DNA from: Pseudomonas sp. DC1.2
GTDB lineage: Bacteria > Pseudomonadota > Gammaproteobacteria > Pseudomonadales > Pseudomonadaceae
Length of the DNA: 64,000 bases
NCBI RefSeq assembly: GCF_034351645.1
Contig: NZ_CP133782.1
Span: forward strand, 5,362,001 to 5,426,000
Direction of reading: 5' to 3'
Shown here: piece after piece, positions 9,273 through 17,560 of the stretch
Layout: every line of letters starts with the position of its first letter
Position numbering within the stretch: position 1 is the first letter of the stretch
Notes under the pieces: model-generated
The model's database searches: none
Told to the model about the DNA's origin: nothing
The model's input: the letters and a program-made list of their open reading frames with translations, nothing else
Position numbers and translations under genes: made by a program

Positions 9273-10496
9273 TCAAGCCTTGGCGAGTGCCGGTAAATCC
9301 CCGGTCAAACCCAGCGCTTCACGCACAAATAACGCCTTGGCCTCGGGCATTTTCTCGACCATTTTCAACCCGGCATTGCGCAACCAGCGCACCGGCAACG
9401 GATCGGCCTGGAACAAGCGCTCAAACCCTTCCATCGCCGCCATCAATGCCAGGTTGTGTGGCATGCGTCGTCGTTCGTAACGACTCAATACTTTCACATC
9501 GGCCAAGCGCTCGCCGCGCTCAGACGCTTGCAACAACACTTCGGCCAGCACGGCGGCGTCGAGGAAGCCGAGGTTCACGCCCTGCCCGGCCAAGGGGTGG
9601 ATGGTGTGCGCGGCGTCGCCGATCAGCGCCAACCCTTCAGCCACGTAGCGCTTGGCATGGCGCTGACGCAGCGGCACACACAAGCGCGGGTCGGCGCTGA
9701 GCACCGTGCCCAATCGACCTTCGAAAGCCCTTTCCAGGGCTCGGCAAAAACCGTCGTCATCCAGCGCCATCAAGCGTTCAGCTTCACTCGGCGTGGTCGA
9801 CCAGACAATCGAACACCAATCCTGCTGACCGTCACGCTCCAAAGGCAAAAATGCCAGCGGGCCGTTATCGGTAAACCGCTGCCAAGCGGTCATTTGATGC
9901 GCCTTGGCGCTGCGCACGCTGGTCACGATCGCGTGGTGCAAGTAGTCCCACTCGCGCGTGGCAACGCCGGTCAGGCGTCGCACTGCCGAGTTAGCGCCGT
10001 CCGCCGCGATCACCAACGGCGCGCGCAATGTGCGGCCATCGGCCAGGGTCAGTAGCCAGTCGTCGCCGGAGCGGCGCATCTGCTCCAGACGCGCACCGGC
10101 CAGCATCCCGAGGTCGCAGTCGTGCAAACGATCAAGCAAGGCATCCTGAACTACGCGGTTTTCGACGATATGCCCCAATACATCGGCATGCACACTGGCC
10201 GCCGAAAAATGGATTTGTCCCGTGCCGCTGCCGTCCCACACCTGCATGTCGGTGTAGGGGCTGCTGCGCCGGCTGGCGATGCCATCCCACACGCCCAGGC
10301 GTTCGAGGATGCGCTGGCTGGCCGCCGACAAGGCGCTGACTCGCGGCTCGAACGGCGCGGTGCCGTCGAAAGGTTTGACGCTCATCGGGCTGCCGTCCAG
10401 CAGCAGGACTTCCAGCCCGCTATCCTGCAACGCCAGCGCCAAAGCGCTGCCGACCATTCCGGCCCCGACAATCAGCAGATCTGCGCGCATGTCCAT
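9273..10496 (-). CDS. UbiH/UbiF/COQ6 family FAD hydroxylase, probably UbiI-type
   Basis: A 407-residue flavin monooxygenase of ubiquinone biosynthesis. The N-terminal Rossmann motif GAGMVGSALALALQ, the central ADGANSAVR and the C-terminal GDAAHTIHPLAGQGVNLG (FAD ribityl-binding) are all present. It hydroxylates a ring carbon of the octaprenyl phenol intermediate. By comparison with the known Pseudomonas gene set (from memory) it is likely the UbiI C5-hydroxylase, but sequence alone does not fix which carbon. ATG codons at 10496 and 10490 both fit; the longer is given. It is the last gene of a tight operon with a DUF4442 gene, ubiH and pepP. Confidence 0.85.
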   Translation of the reverse strand: MDMRADLLIVGAGMVGSALALALQDSGLEVLLLDGSPMSVKPFDGTAPFEPRVSALSAASQRILERLGVWDGIASRRSSPYTDMQVWDGSGTGQIHFSAASVHADVLGHIVENRVVQDALLDRLHDCDLGMLAGARLEQMRRSGDDWLLTLADGRTLRAPLVIAADGANSAVRRLTGVATREWDYLHHAIVTSVRSAKAHQMTAWQRFTDNGPLAFLPLERDGQQDWCSIVWSTTPSEAERLMALDDDGFCRALERAFEGRLGTVLSADPRLCVPLRQRHAKRYVAEGLALIGDAAHTIHPLAGQGVNLGFLDAAVLAEVLLQASERGERLADVKVLSRYERRRMPHNLALMAAMEGFERLFQADPLPVRWLRNAGLKMVEKMPEAKALFVREALGLTGDLPALAKA

Positions 10497-10499
10497 GCT

Positions 10500-10985
10500 T
10501 TAAGCCTGTCTCGCTTGCGGCTTGAGCCGCACGTAAAGGGTTTTCTCGACCCGCGCCACCAAGTTACCGGCGCCATCGTGAATATCGACCTGCAACTGCG
10601 GCAGGTATTTTTCGCCCGAAGCCGTCTGCCGACGGATATCGTCGAGCAAGGTCTCGTCGATGTTGAACCGGGCGAACACCCGGCCTTTGCCCGGTGCGAT
10701 GAAGTCGATGTCGGCCGCCTTGTCCCAGACGATGTAACGGTGCCCGAGGTTTTCCAACAGCATCAGCATGTAGAACGGGTCGACCATCGAATACAGGCTG
10801 CCACCGAATTGGGTGCCAACGTAGTTACGGTTGTACCAGCCCAGGCCCATCGACACCTGAACATCCCGAAAATCATCGCTGATATGCCTTACCCGCACGC
10901 CAGCACCGAGGTACGGCGGGTAGATCGACATCGCCCAGCGCATCAACCGCGCCTTGCCAAACATGTGCATAAACCACTTAAACAT
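10500..10985 (-). CDS. DUF4442 hotdog-fold protein
   Basis: A 161-residue protein matching the DUF4442 (thioesterase-like hotdog) family: VRHISDDFRDVQVSMGLGWY, then NRNYVGTQFGGSLYSMVDPFY, where the QFGGS segment sits at the hotdog helix. Its start overlaps the ubiH stop by 8 bases, and it ends 3 bases before the next hydroxylase gene, so it is embedded in a ubiquinone operon. Substrate is unknown; an acyl-CoA or polyketide-like thioesterase role is only suggested by fold. Confidence 0.82.
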   Translation of the reverse strand: MFKWFMHMFGKARLMRWAMSIYPPYLGAGVRVRHISDDFRDVQVSMGLGWYNRNYVGTQFGGSLYSMVDPFYMLMLLENLGHRYIVWDKAADIDFIAPGKGRVFARFNIDETLLDDIRRQTASGEKYLPQLQVDIHDGAGNLVARVEKTLYVRLKPQARQA

Positions 10986-12165
10986 CCGGACGCGTCCCCA
11001 ACCCCATGGCCTGCCGGGCGAACCAACGTTTGGCCGGCGGCAGCAGATCGAGGCCGAGCAGGCCGATATTGCGTCCCAGGGACACCAGCGGCTGAGTGCT
11101 GCCGAACAAACGGGTGACCTGATCGGAGAAGCCCACGGTCAGGTTCTGATCCATTCGCTGACGCTCGCGATAACCCTGCAAGGTGGCGAAGTCGCCGGGG
11201 GACTTTTCGCTGTCCAGCAACGCATCGGCCAACGCTTGGGCATCGCGCAGGGACAGGTTGAAACCCTGACCGGCAATCGGGTGAAGGCTGTGGGCTGCGT
11301 TGCCCAGAATCGCCAAATGCGAACGCACTTGTTCTTCAGCTTCAATCAACGTCAGCGGGTACAAATGCCGAGCGCCCACTTGTTTCAGAGTCCCGAGACG
11401 ATAACCAAATACGCCCTGCAACTCACCGAGAAAGCTTTTTTCATCGAGAGCCGCCAGCCGTTCCGCGTCCATCCCCAGGCGGGTCCAGACCAATGCACAG
11501 CGGTTGTCCGGCAGCGGCAGCAAGGCCATCGGGCCATCATCGGTGAAGCGCTCGAACGCCATGCCGTTGTGGGCTTCGCTCGGCGTGACGTTGGCGATTA
11601 GCGCGCTCTGGTTGTAAGGGCGTTTTTTGATGCCAATGCCAAGTTGCTCGCGCAAGCCGGAACGACCGCCATCGGCAAGCACCGCAAGGTCGCATTCCAC
11701 GGTGCTTTCATCGTTGAGGGTCAGGCGATAGCCGTCGCTCAGCGGCTCCATGCGGGTGACTTCCGCCGGACAGCGCCAACTGATCACGTCCTTGTCCAGG
11801 CCCTGCCAAAGGCAGCGGCCGAGCCAAGCGTTTTCCACCACGTAACCCAGCGCCGGAACCCCCTCTTCCATCGCCGACAGGCGCGCGGTGGAGAAGCGCC
11901 CACGGTCAGACACGTGAATCTGCTTGATCGGCTCGGCTCGGCGGGAGATTTCCTGCCACACGCCCAACCGTTGATAAATCTGCCGCGCACCGTAGGACAA
12001 CGCCGAAGAGCGGGCGTCGTAGCTCGGTTGGTAAGTATCACCAGGGGCGAACGGTTCAATCAGCACGATCTTCCAGCCGCGCGCCTTGGCGCCGGCCTGC
12101 AAGGCCAACGCAAGACTGGCGCCCACCAGGCCACCGCCGATAATTGCCAGATTGACTCGACTCAT
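10978..12165 (-). CDS. ubiH: 2-octaprenyl-6-methoxyphenol hydroxylase
   Basis: A 395-residue FAD-dependent hydroxylase of aerobic ubiquinone biosynthesis. The motifs are IIGGGLVGASLALALQ at the N-terminus, LADGGRSGLREQLGI in the middle and GNAAHSLHPIAGQGFNLSLRD near the C-terminus. It is more similar in layout to UbiH than the paralogue two genes downstream, and it directly follows pepP with a 4-base ATGA overlap, as in the E. coli pepP-ubiH order. The two hydroxylases act at different ring positions. Confidence 0.92.
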   Translation of the reverse strand: MSRVNLAIIGGGLVGASLALALQAGAKARGWKIVLIEPFAPGDTYQPSYDARSSALSYGARQIYQRLGVWQEISRRAEPIKQIHVSDRGRFSTARLSAMEEGVPALGYVVENAWLGRCLWQGLDKDVISWRCPAEVTRMEPLSDGYRLTLNDESTVECDLAVLADGGRSGLREQLGIGIKKRPYNQSALIANVTPSEAHNGMAFERFTDDGPMALLPLPDNRCALVWTRLGMDAERLAALDEKSFLGELQGVFGYRLGTLKQVGARHLYPLTLIEAEEQVRSHLAILGNAAHSLHPIAGQGFNLSLRDAQALADALLDSEKSPGDFATLQGYRERQRMDQNLTVGFSDQVTRLFGSTQPLVSLGRNIGLLGLDLLPPAKRWFARQAMGLGTRPDV

Positions 12166-13496
12166 GCCGCTTGTGTCCGTGCAGTGGCCATCAAGGCCTC
12201 GATCTCGGCGACGGTTTTCGGCACGCCGTGGGTCAGGATTTCACAACCAGTTTTGGTGACCACTACGTCGTCCTCGATGCGCACGCCAATGCCGCGCCAT
12301 TTTTTCGCTACGTTCTGATTGTCCGGGGCAATGTAGATTCCCGGTTCCACGGTCAACGCCATGCCGACTTCCAGCACACGCCATTCGCCGCCGACCTTGT
12401 ACTCGCCAACGTCATGCACATCCATACCCAGCCAATGGCCGGCGCGGTGCATGTAAAACGCCTTGTAGGCTTCGCTGGCGATCAGTTCATCAACGTCGCC
12501 CTGCAACAGGCCCAACTTCACCAGACCGGCAGTAATCACCCGGACCGTGGCTTCATGCGCCTGATTCCAGTGTTTGTTCGGCGCTATTTCGTTGAATGCA
12601 GCTTCCTGGGAGGCTAGCACCAACTCATAGATTGCCTTCTGTTCTGCTGAATACTTGCCATTGACCGGCCAGGTACGAGTGATGTCGCTGGCGTAGCAGT
12701 CGATTTCACAACCAGCGTCGATCAAGACCAGATCACCGTCTTTGAGCACCGCATCATTCTGCTGGTAATGCAGGATGCAGCTGTTACGCCCAGCGGCGAC
12801 GATCGAACCGTAAGCCGGCATCTTCGCCCCGCCCTTGCGGAACTCATAGTCCAGCTCGGCTTCGAGGCTGAACTCATGCAAACCCGCACGGCTGGCCTGC
12901 ATCGCACGGATATGGGCCTGGGCGGAAATCCGCGCAGCTTCGCGCATCACTTTCACTTCGGCAGCCGATTTATACAGGCGCATGTCGTGAAGCAGATGAT
13001 CCAAGGCAACGAATTCGTTCGGCGGCTGGGCGCCGAGGTGAGCTTTGGAGCGGATCACGTTGATCCAGTCCATCAAATGTCGGTCGAACTCCGGGTTGCT
13101 GCCCATCGCCGAATACACCCGGTCGCGGCCTTCGATAAGGCCCGGCAGAATGTCGTCGATGTCGGTGATGGGAAAAGCGTCGTCGGCGCCAAAGTCGCGA
13201 ATCGCGCCTTCCTGGCCGGCGCGCAAGCCATCCCACAACTCTCGCTCGGCGTTGCGTTCACGGCAAAACAACACGTACTCGCCATGCTCGCGACCGGGCA
13301 TCAGCACAATCACTGCCAGCGGCTCGGGAAAACCGCTGAGGTACTGGAAGTCGCTGTCCTGACGGTAGACGTGCTCGACGTCGCGGTTGCGGATTGCAAC
13401 GGCGGCGGCGGGCAGGATCGCGATGCTGTTGGGTTCCATCTGCGCCATCAACGCCTTACGGCGACGGCTGTATTCCGATTTAGGGATATGGATCAT
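12162..13496 (-). CDS. pepP: Xaa-Pro aminopeptidase P
   Basis: A 444-residue metallopeptidase that removes N-terminal residues preceding proline. The pita-bread domain keeps its dimetal ligands: LIDAGCEIDCYASDITRTW (two Asp), HRAGHWLGMDVHDVG (His), TVEPGIYI (Glu) and GIGVRIEDDVVV (Glu). The N-terminal creatinase-like domain begins with SEYSRRRKALM. It lies 27 bases after the ygfB-like gene and overlaps ubiH, the conserved gammaproteobacterial order. Confidence 0.96.
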   Translation of the reverse strand: MIHIPKSEYSRRRKALMAQMEPNSIAILPAAAVAIRNRDVEHVYRQDSDFQYLSGFPEPLAVIVLMPGREHGEYVLFCRERNAERELWDGLRAGQEGAIRDFGADDAFPITDIDDILPGLIEGRDRVYSAMGSNPEFDRHLMDWINVIRSKAHLGAQPPNEFVALDHLLHDMRLYKSAAEVKVMREAARISAQAHIRAMQASRAGLHEFSLEAELDYEFRKGGAKMPAYGSIVAAGRNSCILHYQQNDAVLKDGDLVLIDAGCEIDCYASDITRTWPVNGKYSAEQKAIYELVLASQEAAFNEIAPNKHWNQAHEATVRVITAGLVKLGLLQGDVDELIASEAYKAFYMHRAGHWLGMDVHDVGEYKVGGEWRVLEVGMALTVEPGIYIAPDNQNVAKKWRGIGVRIEDDVVVTKTGCEILTHGVPKTVAEIEALMATARTQAA

Positions 13497-13523
13497 GGGC
13501 AGATGGCGTTCCCAGGCTGGCGA

Positions 13524-14081
13524 TTAATGCAACGACGGTTTGGCCGCAGCCGGTTCGGTCGGTTTTTTGGTTTCGGTGAACAGCAGCAACGGCGCAACGC
13601 GCAGGTACTCCATGACTTCCATGTAGTCGCTTTCGCCGTCGTCGGACTCTTCCAGGGCGTCTTGCACCTGAGCGATGGCGGCCAGGTCCTGCAAGACCTC
13701 GGTGGCCTCAGTGCTCAGCGCGTTGTCGCGGTAGGTCAAACCGAAGCCGGCGAGGAAGCCCTGGCACCAATGGCCCAGTGCGGCGGCACGGTCAGCAAGC
13801 GGTGCGTCGTCGGTTGGCAGCAGCAGAACGACGGTCATGTCGTCACCGGTCAGCTCACCCTTGACCATCTCTTGCAGGCCGATGAGGGCGTTGCGAACGT
13901 TGTCTTGCGGCTCGCCTTCGAGCAGTTCAGCGGCATCGGCCAGCCAACTGTCGGCCTCGAACCCTGCACCGGCGCAACTGCGCCCGAGCAACAGGCCATG
14001 CAGTTCGGCAGGCGAGACAGGATGGCCGCTGGTGCTCAGCAGGGTGGCAAAGGCTTGGTACGGGGAATTCTGAATGGGCAT
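13524..14081 (-). CDS. YgfB/YecA (UPF0149) family protein
   Basis: A 185-residue UPF0149 protein with the family hallmarks [39 protein letters not shown] and [11 protein letters not shown]. It heads the pepP-ubiH operon, as ygfB does in E. coli. In P. aeruginosa the orthologue has been reported to modulate AmpDh3 and beta-lactam susceptibility through AlpA; that role here is by homology only. The C-terminus ([16 protein letters not shown]) is low-complexity. Confidence 0.88.
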   Translation of the reverse strand: MPIQNSPYQAFATLLSTSGHPVSPAELHGLLLGRSCAGAGFEADSWLADAAELLEGEPQDNVRNALIGLQEMVKGELTGDDMTVVLLLPTDDAPLADRAAALGHWCQGFLAGFGLTYRDNALSTEATEVLQDLAAIAQVQDALEESDDGESDYMEVMEYLRVAPLLLFTETKKPTEPAAAKPSLH

Positions 14082-14209
14082 GGGCAGCTAGGCGCCAGAC
14101 GGCGCTATGTCTAGAATGGAGGCCTTGTATCCTACATCGACAGACTCGCCAAGACTATTAAAGGCTGTCCGCCCGCTACCACCCGTCAGACACACACTCA
14201 GTGGACACA

Positions 14210-14419
14210 ATGGAAGACACCGATCTGCAAGCGCTGATGGCCAGACTCGAATTGCTAATTAGCCGAGTCGAGCAACTAAAGAGTCAAAACGGACTCTTAT
14301 TAGCTCAGGAAAAGACCTGGCGCGAGGAACGCGCGCACCTCATTGAAAAAAATGAAATCGCCCGGCGTAAGGTCGAATCGATGATTTCGCGCCTCAAGGC
14401 CCTGGAGCAAGACTCATGA
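14210..14419 (+). CDS. TIGR02449 family coiled-coil protein (ZapB-like)
   Basis: A 69-residue, almost wholly helical protein beginning MEDTDLQALMARLELLISRV, with heptad leucines throughout, as in TIGR02449/ZapB-like division proteins. ATG 14210 is preferred over the GTG at 14201. Its stop overlaps the zapA start by 4 bases, so the two are translationally coupled; the pair probably functions at the Z-ring. It is divergent from the ygfB operon across about 130 bases. Confidence 0.82.
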   Translation: MEDTDLQALMARLELLISRVEQLKSQNGLLLAQEKTWREERAHLIEKNEIARRKVESMISRLKALEQDS

Positions 14420-14733
14420 GTTCAAGCAATAGCGTTACCGTGCAGATCCTCGACAAAGAGTATTCAATCATTTGCCCCCAGGAAGAGCGCAGCAACCTGG
14501 TGAGCGCCGCCCGTTACCTGGACGGCAAGATGCGCGAAATCCGCAGCAGCGGCAAAGTCATCGGTGCCGATCGCATCGCGGTAATGGCCGCGCTGAACAT
14601 TACTCACGACCTGCTGCACAAGGAACAGCGCCCTGACGTACAGGCCAGCGGGTCAACGCGTGAGCAGGTTCGCGACCTGCTGGACCGCGTCGATCTGGTG
14701 CTCGCGACCGATCCGGACGTCACCAAGGGCTGA
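14416..14733 (+). CDS. zapA: Cell division protein ZapA
   Basis: A 105-residue FtsZ-bundling protein. VTVQILDKEYSIICPQEERS and the AARYLDGKMREIR segment are conserved ZapA features, followed by a C-terminal coiled coil (residues 50-100). It is coupled by an ATGA overlap to the upstream TIGR02449 gene and is followed 30 bases later by 6S RNA, the standard zapA-ssrS-fau order. Confidence 0.95.
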   Translation: MSSSNSVTVQILDKEYSIICPQEERSNLVSAARYLDGKMREIRSSGKVIGADRIAVMAALNITHDLLHKEQRPDVQASGSTREQVRDLLDRVDLVLATDPDVTKG

Positions 14734-14763
14734 TTCGCGCAACGGCTTGAGTTATACTCCCGC

Positions 14764-14945
14764 CACTCCCTGGGGTGCTTGCCAGTTGACGATGTCCCTG
14801 AGCCGATTCGCACTACCCTGGAAGTTGCACGTTGGGCTGGTGTGCATGTCCGCTAGACGGAAAGCCTTAAAGCCTACTGCATCTTCCACCTTGAACTTTC
14901 GGGTTCAAGGGCTAAGTCAGCAGCGGTTCATCCGGGGAGCCTGAT
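14764..14945 (+). ncRNA. ssrS: 6S RNA
   Basis: Position between zapA and fau is diagnostic. The sequence starts near CCACTCCCTGGGGTG, 6-8 bases after a TATACT box (14753-14758). Its end, ATCCGGGGAGCC (about 14931-14942), pairs with the start to close the long 6S hairpin. The interior contains the partly unpaired segments that would form the promoter-mimicking bubble bound by sigma70 RNA polymerase. Ends are estimated to within several bases. Confidence 0.88.
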
Positions 14946-14951
14946 TCCAGT

Positions 14952-14986
14952 CCGATGCCGGTTTAAATACCGGCATCGGCTTTTTT
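14952..14986 (+). terminator. Rho-independent terminator after 6S RNA
   Basis: An 11-base perfect stem (CCGATGCCGGT at 14952-14962, paired with 14969-14979) with a TTAAAT loop and a TTTTTT run at 14981-14986. Confidence 0.85.
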
Positions 14987-15025
14987 ATGAGTACGCTTTA
15001 TGTACTCGACCCGCGAGCCGAATCC

Positions 15026-15631
15026 ATGAACGAACCTGCGCTGCTTCCCCGCCCGCAACTTCGACGCATGCTGCGCAAGGCCCGTCGCGCACTGACACCC
15101 CATCAGCAGCGCCAAGCCGCTCGCGGGCTCTACCGGCAGTTGGCTCAGCACCCACTGTTTCGCCGTGCAAAACATCTTTCTCTGTACTTGCCTACCGACG
15201 GTGAAATCGACCCGCGCCTGCTGCTGCGTGCGGCGCAGCGTCGAGGCAAGGTCACGTATCTGCCGGTGCTCAGCGCCTGGCCACGAACCAAAATGGTGTT
15301 CCAGCGGATCAGCCCCGGCGAACAGCTCAAGCCCAACCGTTTCCGCATTCTCGAACCACGGGCCAATATCGCCCGGCAACGCAAGGTCTGGACGCTGGAT
15401 CTGGTGTTGTTGCCATTGGTCGGGTTTGACGATGTCGGCGGGCGCCTCGGCATGGGCGGTGGTTTTTATGACCGTAGCCTTTCGTATCTCGCACGGCGAA
15501 AAAACTGGCGCAAGCCGACGCTGCTGGGGCTGGCCCATGAATGTCAAAAGGTCGAAAGACTGGCTCAGGCGAGCTGGGATGTACCACTGCAAGGCACGGT
15601 GACGGACAGGGCGTGGTATTTCGCAGACTAG
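15026..15631 (+). CDS. fau: 5-formyltetrahydrofolate cyclo-ligase
   Basis: A 201-residue enzyme converting 5-formyl-THF to 5,10-methenyl-THF with ATP. The family motif GRLGMGGGFYDRSL is intact, with LYLPTDGEIDPRLLL upstream. The ATG at 15026 is chosen because the in-frame ATG at 14987 lies right against the 6S terminator, and the Pseudomonas family starts with an xxEPALL sequence. Located after ssrS as in most gammaproteobacteria (ygfA). Confidence 0.92.
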   Translation: MNEPALLPRPQLRRMLRKARRALTPHQQRQAARGLYRQLAQHPLFRRAKHLSLYLPTDGEIDPRLLLRAAQRRGKVTYLPVLSAWPRTKMVFQRISPGEQLKPNRFRILEPRANIARQRKVWTLDLVLLPLVGFDDVGGRLGMGGGFYDRSLSYLARRKNWRKPTLLGLAHECQKVERLAQASWDVPLQGTVTDRAWYFAD

Positions 15632-15666
15632 ACGCCACTGGATTCAGCGGCGTCCATCAGACAGGT

Positions 15667-15819
15667 TCAGCGTTTGAAAGCAGACGGTTTCTGTTGCTGC
15701 GCGATTTCGAACGGCGCGTCAGTTTTGTTGCTCCACAGGCTTTGGGCATAACCAGTAGTCACGACGCCCAGACCGAACAAAATAACCAAAATCCATAGTA
15801 AATCCGGTTTGCGTTTCAT
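15667..15819 (-). CDS. Small single-span membrane protein (50 residues)
   Basis: A short open frame (ATG at 15819, TGA at 15667) encodes MKRKPDLLWILVILFGLGVV followed by TTGYAQSLWSN and a polar tail ending in FKR. One membrane helix spans about residues 7-23, with positive charges before it, so the N-terminus is probably cytoplasmic. A G-rich stretch about 5 bases before the ATG could act as a ribosome site. It is convergent with fau. Function is unknown; coding is supported by its membrane-protein composition and recalled presence of similar small proteins at this position in other Pseudomonas. Confidence 0.7.
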   Translation of the reverse strand: MKRKPDLLWILVILFGLGVVTTGYAQSLWSNKTDAPFEIAQQQKPSAFKR

Positions 15820-16014
15820 CGATTGCCCCCCAAAGGCACATCAACACGATGACAGCAGCGGTTTCCGTTGTAGGCCGTGCAGCAGCGTAAAGCTTAGAAG
15901 GCCGGCATTCTGCGACAACGTGAAGCGACACGCAAATGCTGGCGTCAACCGACCGTCGGTTTGTCCTGAAATTGCCCGACAACTTGTCCAATGACCTCGC
16001 AAGGAGCAAAAACC

Positions 16015-16464
16015 ATGGCCTATTGGCTGATGAAATCCGAACCCGACGAACTCTCGATCAAAGGCCTTGAAACACTTGGCAAAACCCGCTGGGATGGGGT
16101 ACGTAACTATCAGGCACGTAATTTCTTGCGCGCAATGGCCGTGGGCGACACGTTTTTTTTCTATCACTCCAGTTGCCCGCAGCCCGGGATCGCCGGAATC
16201 GGGCGCATTGTCGAAGCCGCCTATCCGGACCCGACCGCCCTTGAGCCTGACAGTCATTACTTCGACCCCAAGGCCTCAGCCGAGAAAAACGCTTGGAGCG
16301 CCATTGATGTGGCGCATGTCGAGACGTTTGCCCACGTCCTGAAACTCGATGACCTGAAACAGCAAATGGCCTTGGTCGAGATGCCGCTGGTGCACAAAGG
16401 CTCGCGTTTGTCGGTTATGCCGGTCAGCGCCGAGCAGTGGGCGGCAGTCCTCGCGTTGCGCTAA
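16015..16464 (+). CDS. EVE domain protein (PUA/YTH-like)
   Basis: A 149-residue single EVE domain: AYWLMKSEPDELSI, GVRNYQARNFLRAM and the FYHSSCPQPGIAGIGRIVE core that forms the modified-base pocket. EVE proteins bind modified nucleotides in RNA or DNA; the target here is unknown. A GGAG site precedes the ATG at 16015; the longer reading from 15991 (MTSQGAKT) overlaps this site and is rejected. It is conserved near fau in Pseudomonas. Confidence 0.9.
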   Translation: MAYWLMKSEPDELSIKGLETLGKTRWDGVRNYQARNFLRAMAVGDTFFFYHSSCPQPGIAGIGRIVEAAYPDPTALEPDSHYFDPKASAEKNAWSAIDVAHVETFAHVLKLDDLKQQMALVEMPLVHKGSRLSVMPVSAEQWAAVLALR

Positions 16465-16594
16465 AAAAGCAGAACCACGCGGTCACCCTGCTTTACCCGG
16501 TCAATAGGGCTAGGCTTGGCCCTCAGTTGACACGCATCAAGTTACCTCGGTGCTGATCAGCCAGACTAGGACGCAACAGCCGCAGGATGCCCGC

Positions 16595-17560
16595 ATGTCA
16601 ACGCACAGCCGCTCTTCGATTTTTTTCGCCAGCGCTCTAGTGGCGCTGCTGCTGGCCGCCGGTGGTTTCGGTTACTGGAAGTCGATGCATGATCGCCTGC
16701 CGGAAGGCTTGTACGTCGGCAACGGTCGCCTCGAAGCCACCGAAGTGCAGATCGCCAGCAAGACGCCCGGACGACTGGCCGAAGTACTCGTCGATGAAGG
16801 CGACAAGGTGACCAAAGGCCAACTGCTGGCCCGCATGGACACCCGTACCCTCGAAGCGCAGCGCAATCAGGCTGAAGCCGAAGTGCTGCGCGCCAGGGAA
16901 AACCTTGCCGCTGCCCAGGCCAATGTGCAACTGCGCCAGAGCGAACAGCTGTTGGCCCAACAGGAACTCAAACGCTCAAAGGAACTGTTCAAACACGGTT
17001 TCGTCAGTGGCCAGATCATCGATCAGCAACAAGCGCGCCTGGACACGGGCAGTGCAGCGGTCGCGGCGTCCCGAGCCCAGGTCTCGGCCGTGGGTGCGGC
17101 GATTGGTGCGGCCCAGGCTCAAGTCGCAATGCTAACCAGCGAGATCGACGACAGCAGCCTGAGGGCGCCCATCAACGGAGTCATCCAGTTGCGCATGGCC
17201 GAGCCCGGCGAAGTGCTGGGTGCCGGTGGACGGGTTCTGCTGCTGATTGATCCCAACGACCAGTACATGAACCTCTACCTGCCGGCCTCGGTCACCGGCC
17301 GCGTCGCGGTTGGCGATGAAGCACGCATCTTGCTCGACGCCCTGCCCGATCACCCGCAACCGGCAAAAATCACCTTCGTCGCCGGCAAATCACAGTTCAC
17401 CCCTAAAGAAGTCGAGACCCGCGATGAGCGGCAAAAACTGGTATTCCGCGTCAAAGTGCGCCTGACGAATCCAAGCGCCCTGCCCGAGGCCAAACCGGGC
17501 ATGCCCGGTGCCGGTTATGTACGCACCGCGCCTATTAGCTGGCCGGCCAACCTGCAATGA
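16595..17560 (+). CDS. HlyD-family periplasmic adaptor (YhiI-like)
   Basis: A 321-residue membrane-fusion protein. It has an N-terminal membrane anchor (about residues 7-27), a lipoyl half (RLEATEVQIASKTPGRLAEV), a coiled-coil hairpin rich in Ala/Gln/Arg (about 80-180), then the second lipoyl half (LRAPINGVIQ) and a beta-barrel domain. ATG 16595 follows a CAGGA site; the 16550 start would add 15 residues. The stop overlaps the next ATG by 4 bases. With the two downstream genes it forms a YhiI-RbbA-YhhJ type exporter; substrate unknown. Confidence 0.9.
   Translation: MSTHSRSSIFFASALVALLLAAGGFGYWKSMHDRLPEGLYVGNGRLEATEVQIASKTPGRLAEVLVDEGDKVTKGQLLARMDTRTLEAQRNQAEAEVLRARENLAAAQANVQLRQSEQLLAQQELKRSKELFKHGFVSGQIIDQQQARLDTGSAAVAASRAQVSAVGAAIGAAQAQVAMLTSEIDDSSLRAPINGVIQLRMAEPGEVLGAGGRVLLLIDPNDQYMNLYLPASVTGRVAVGDEARILLDALPDHPQPAKITFVAGKSQFTPKEVETRDERQKLVFRVKVRLTNPSALPEAKPGMPGAGYVRTAPISWPANLQ

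Noticed and set aside
12768..14114. 448-codon frame antisense to pepP and the ygfB-like gene
   Set aside because: It runs across two recognised genes and their junction, has no signal of a known domain, and is a composition artefact.
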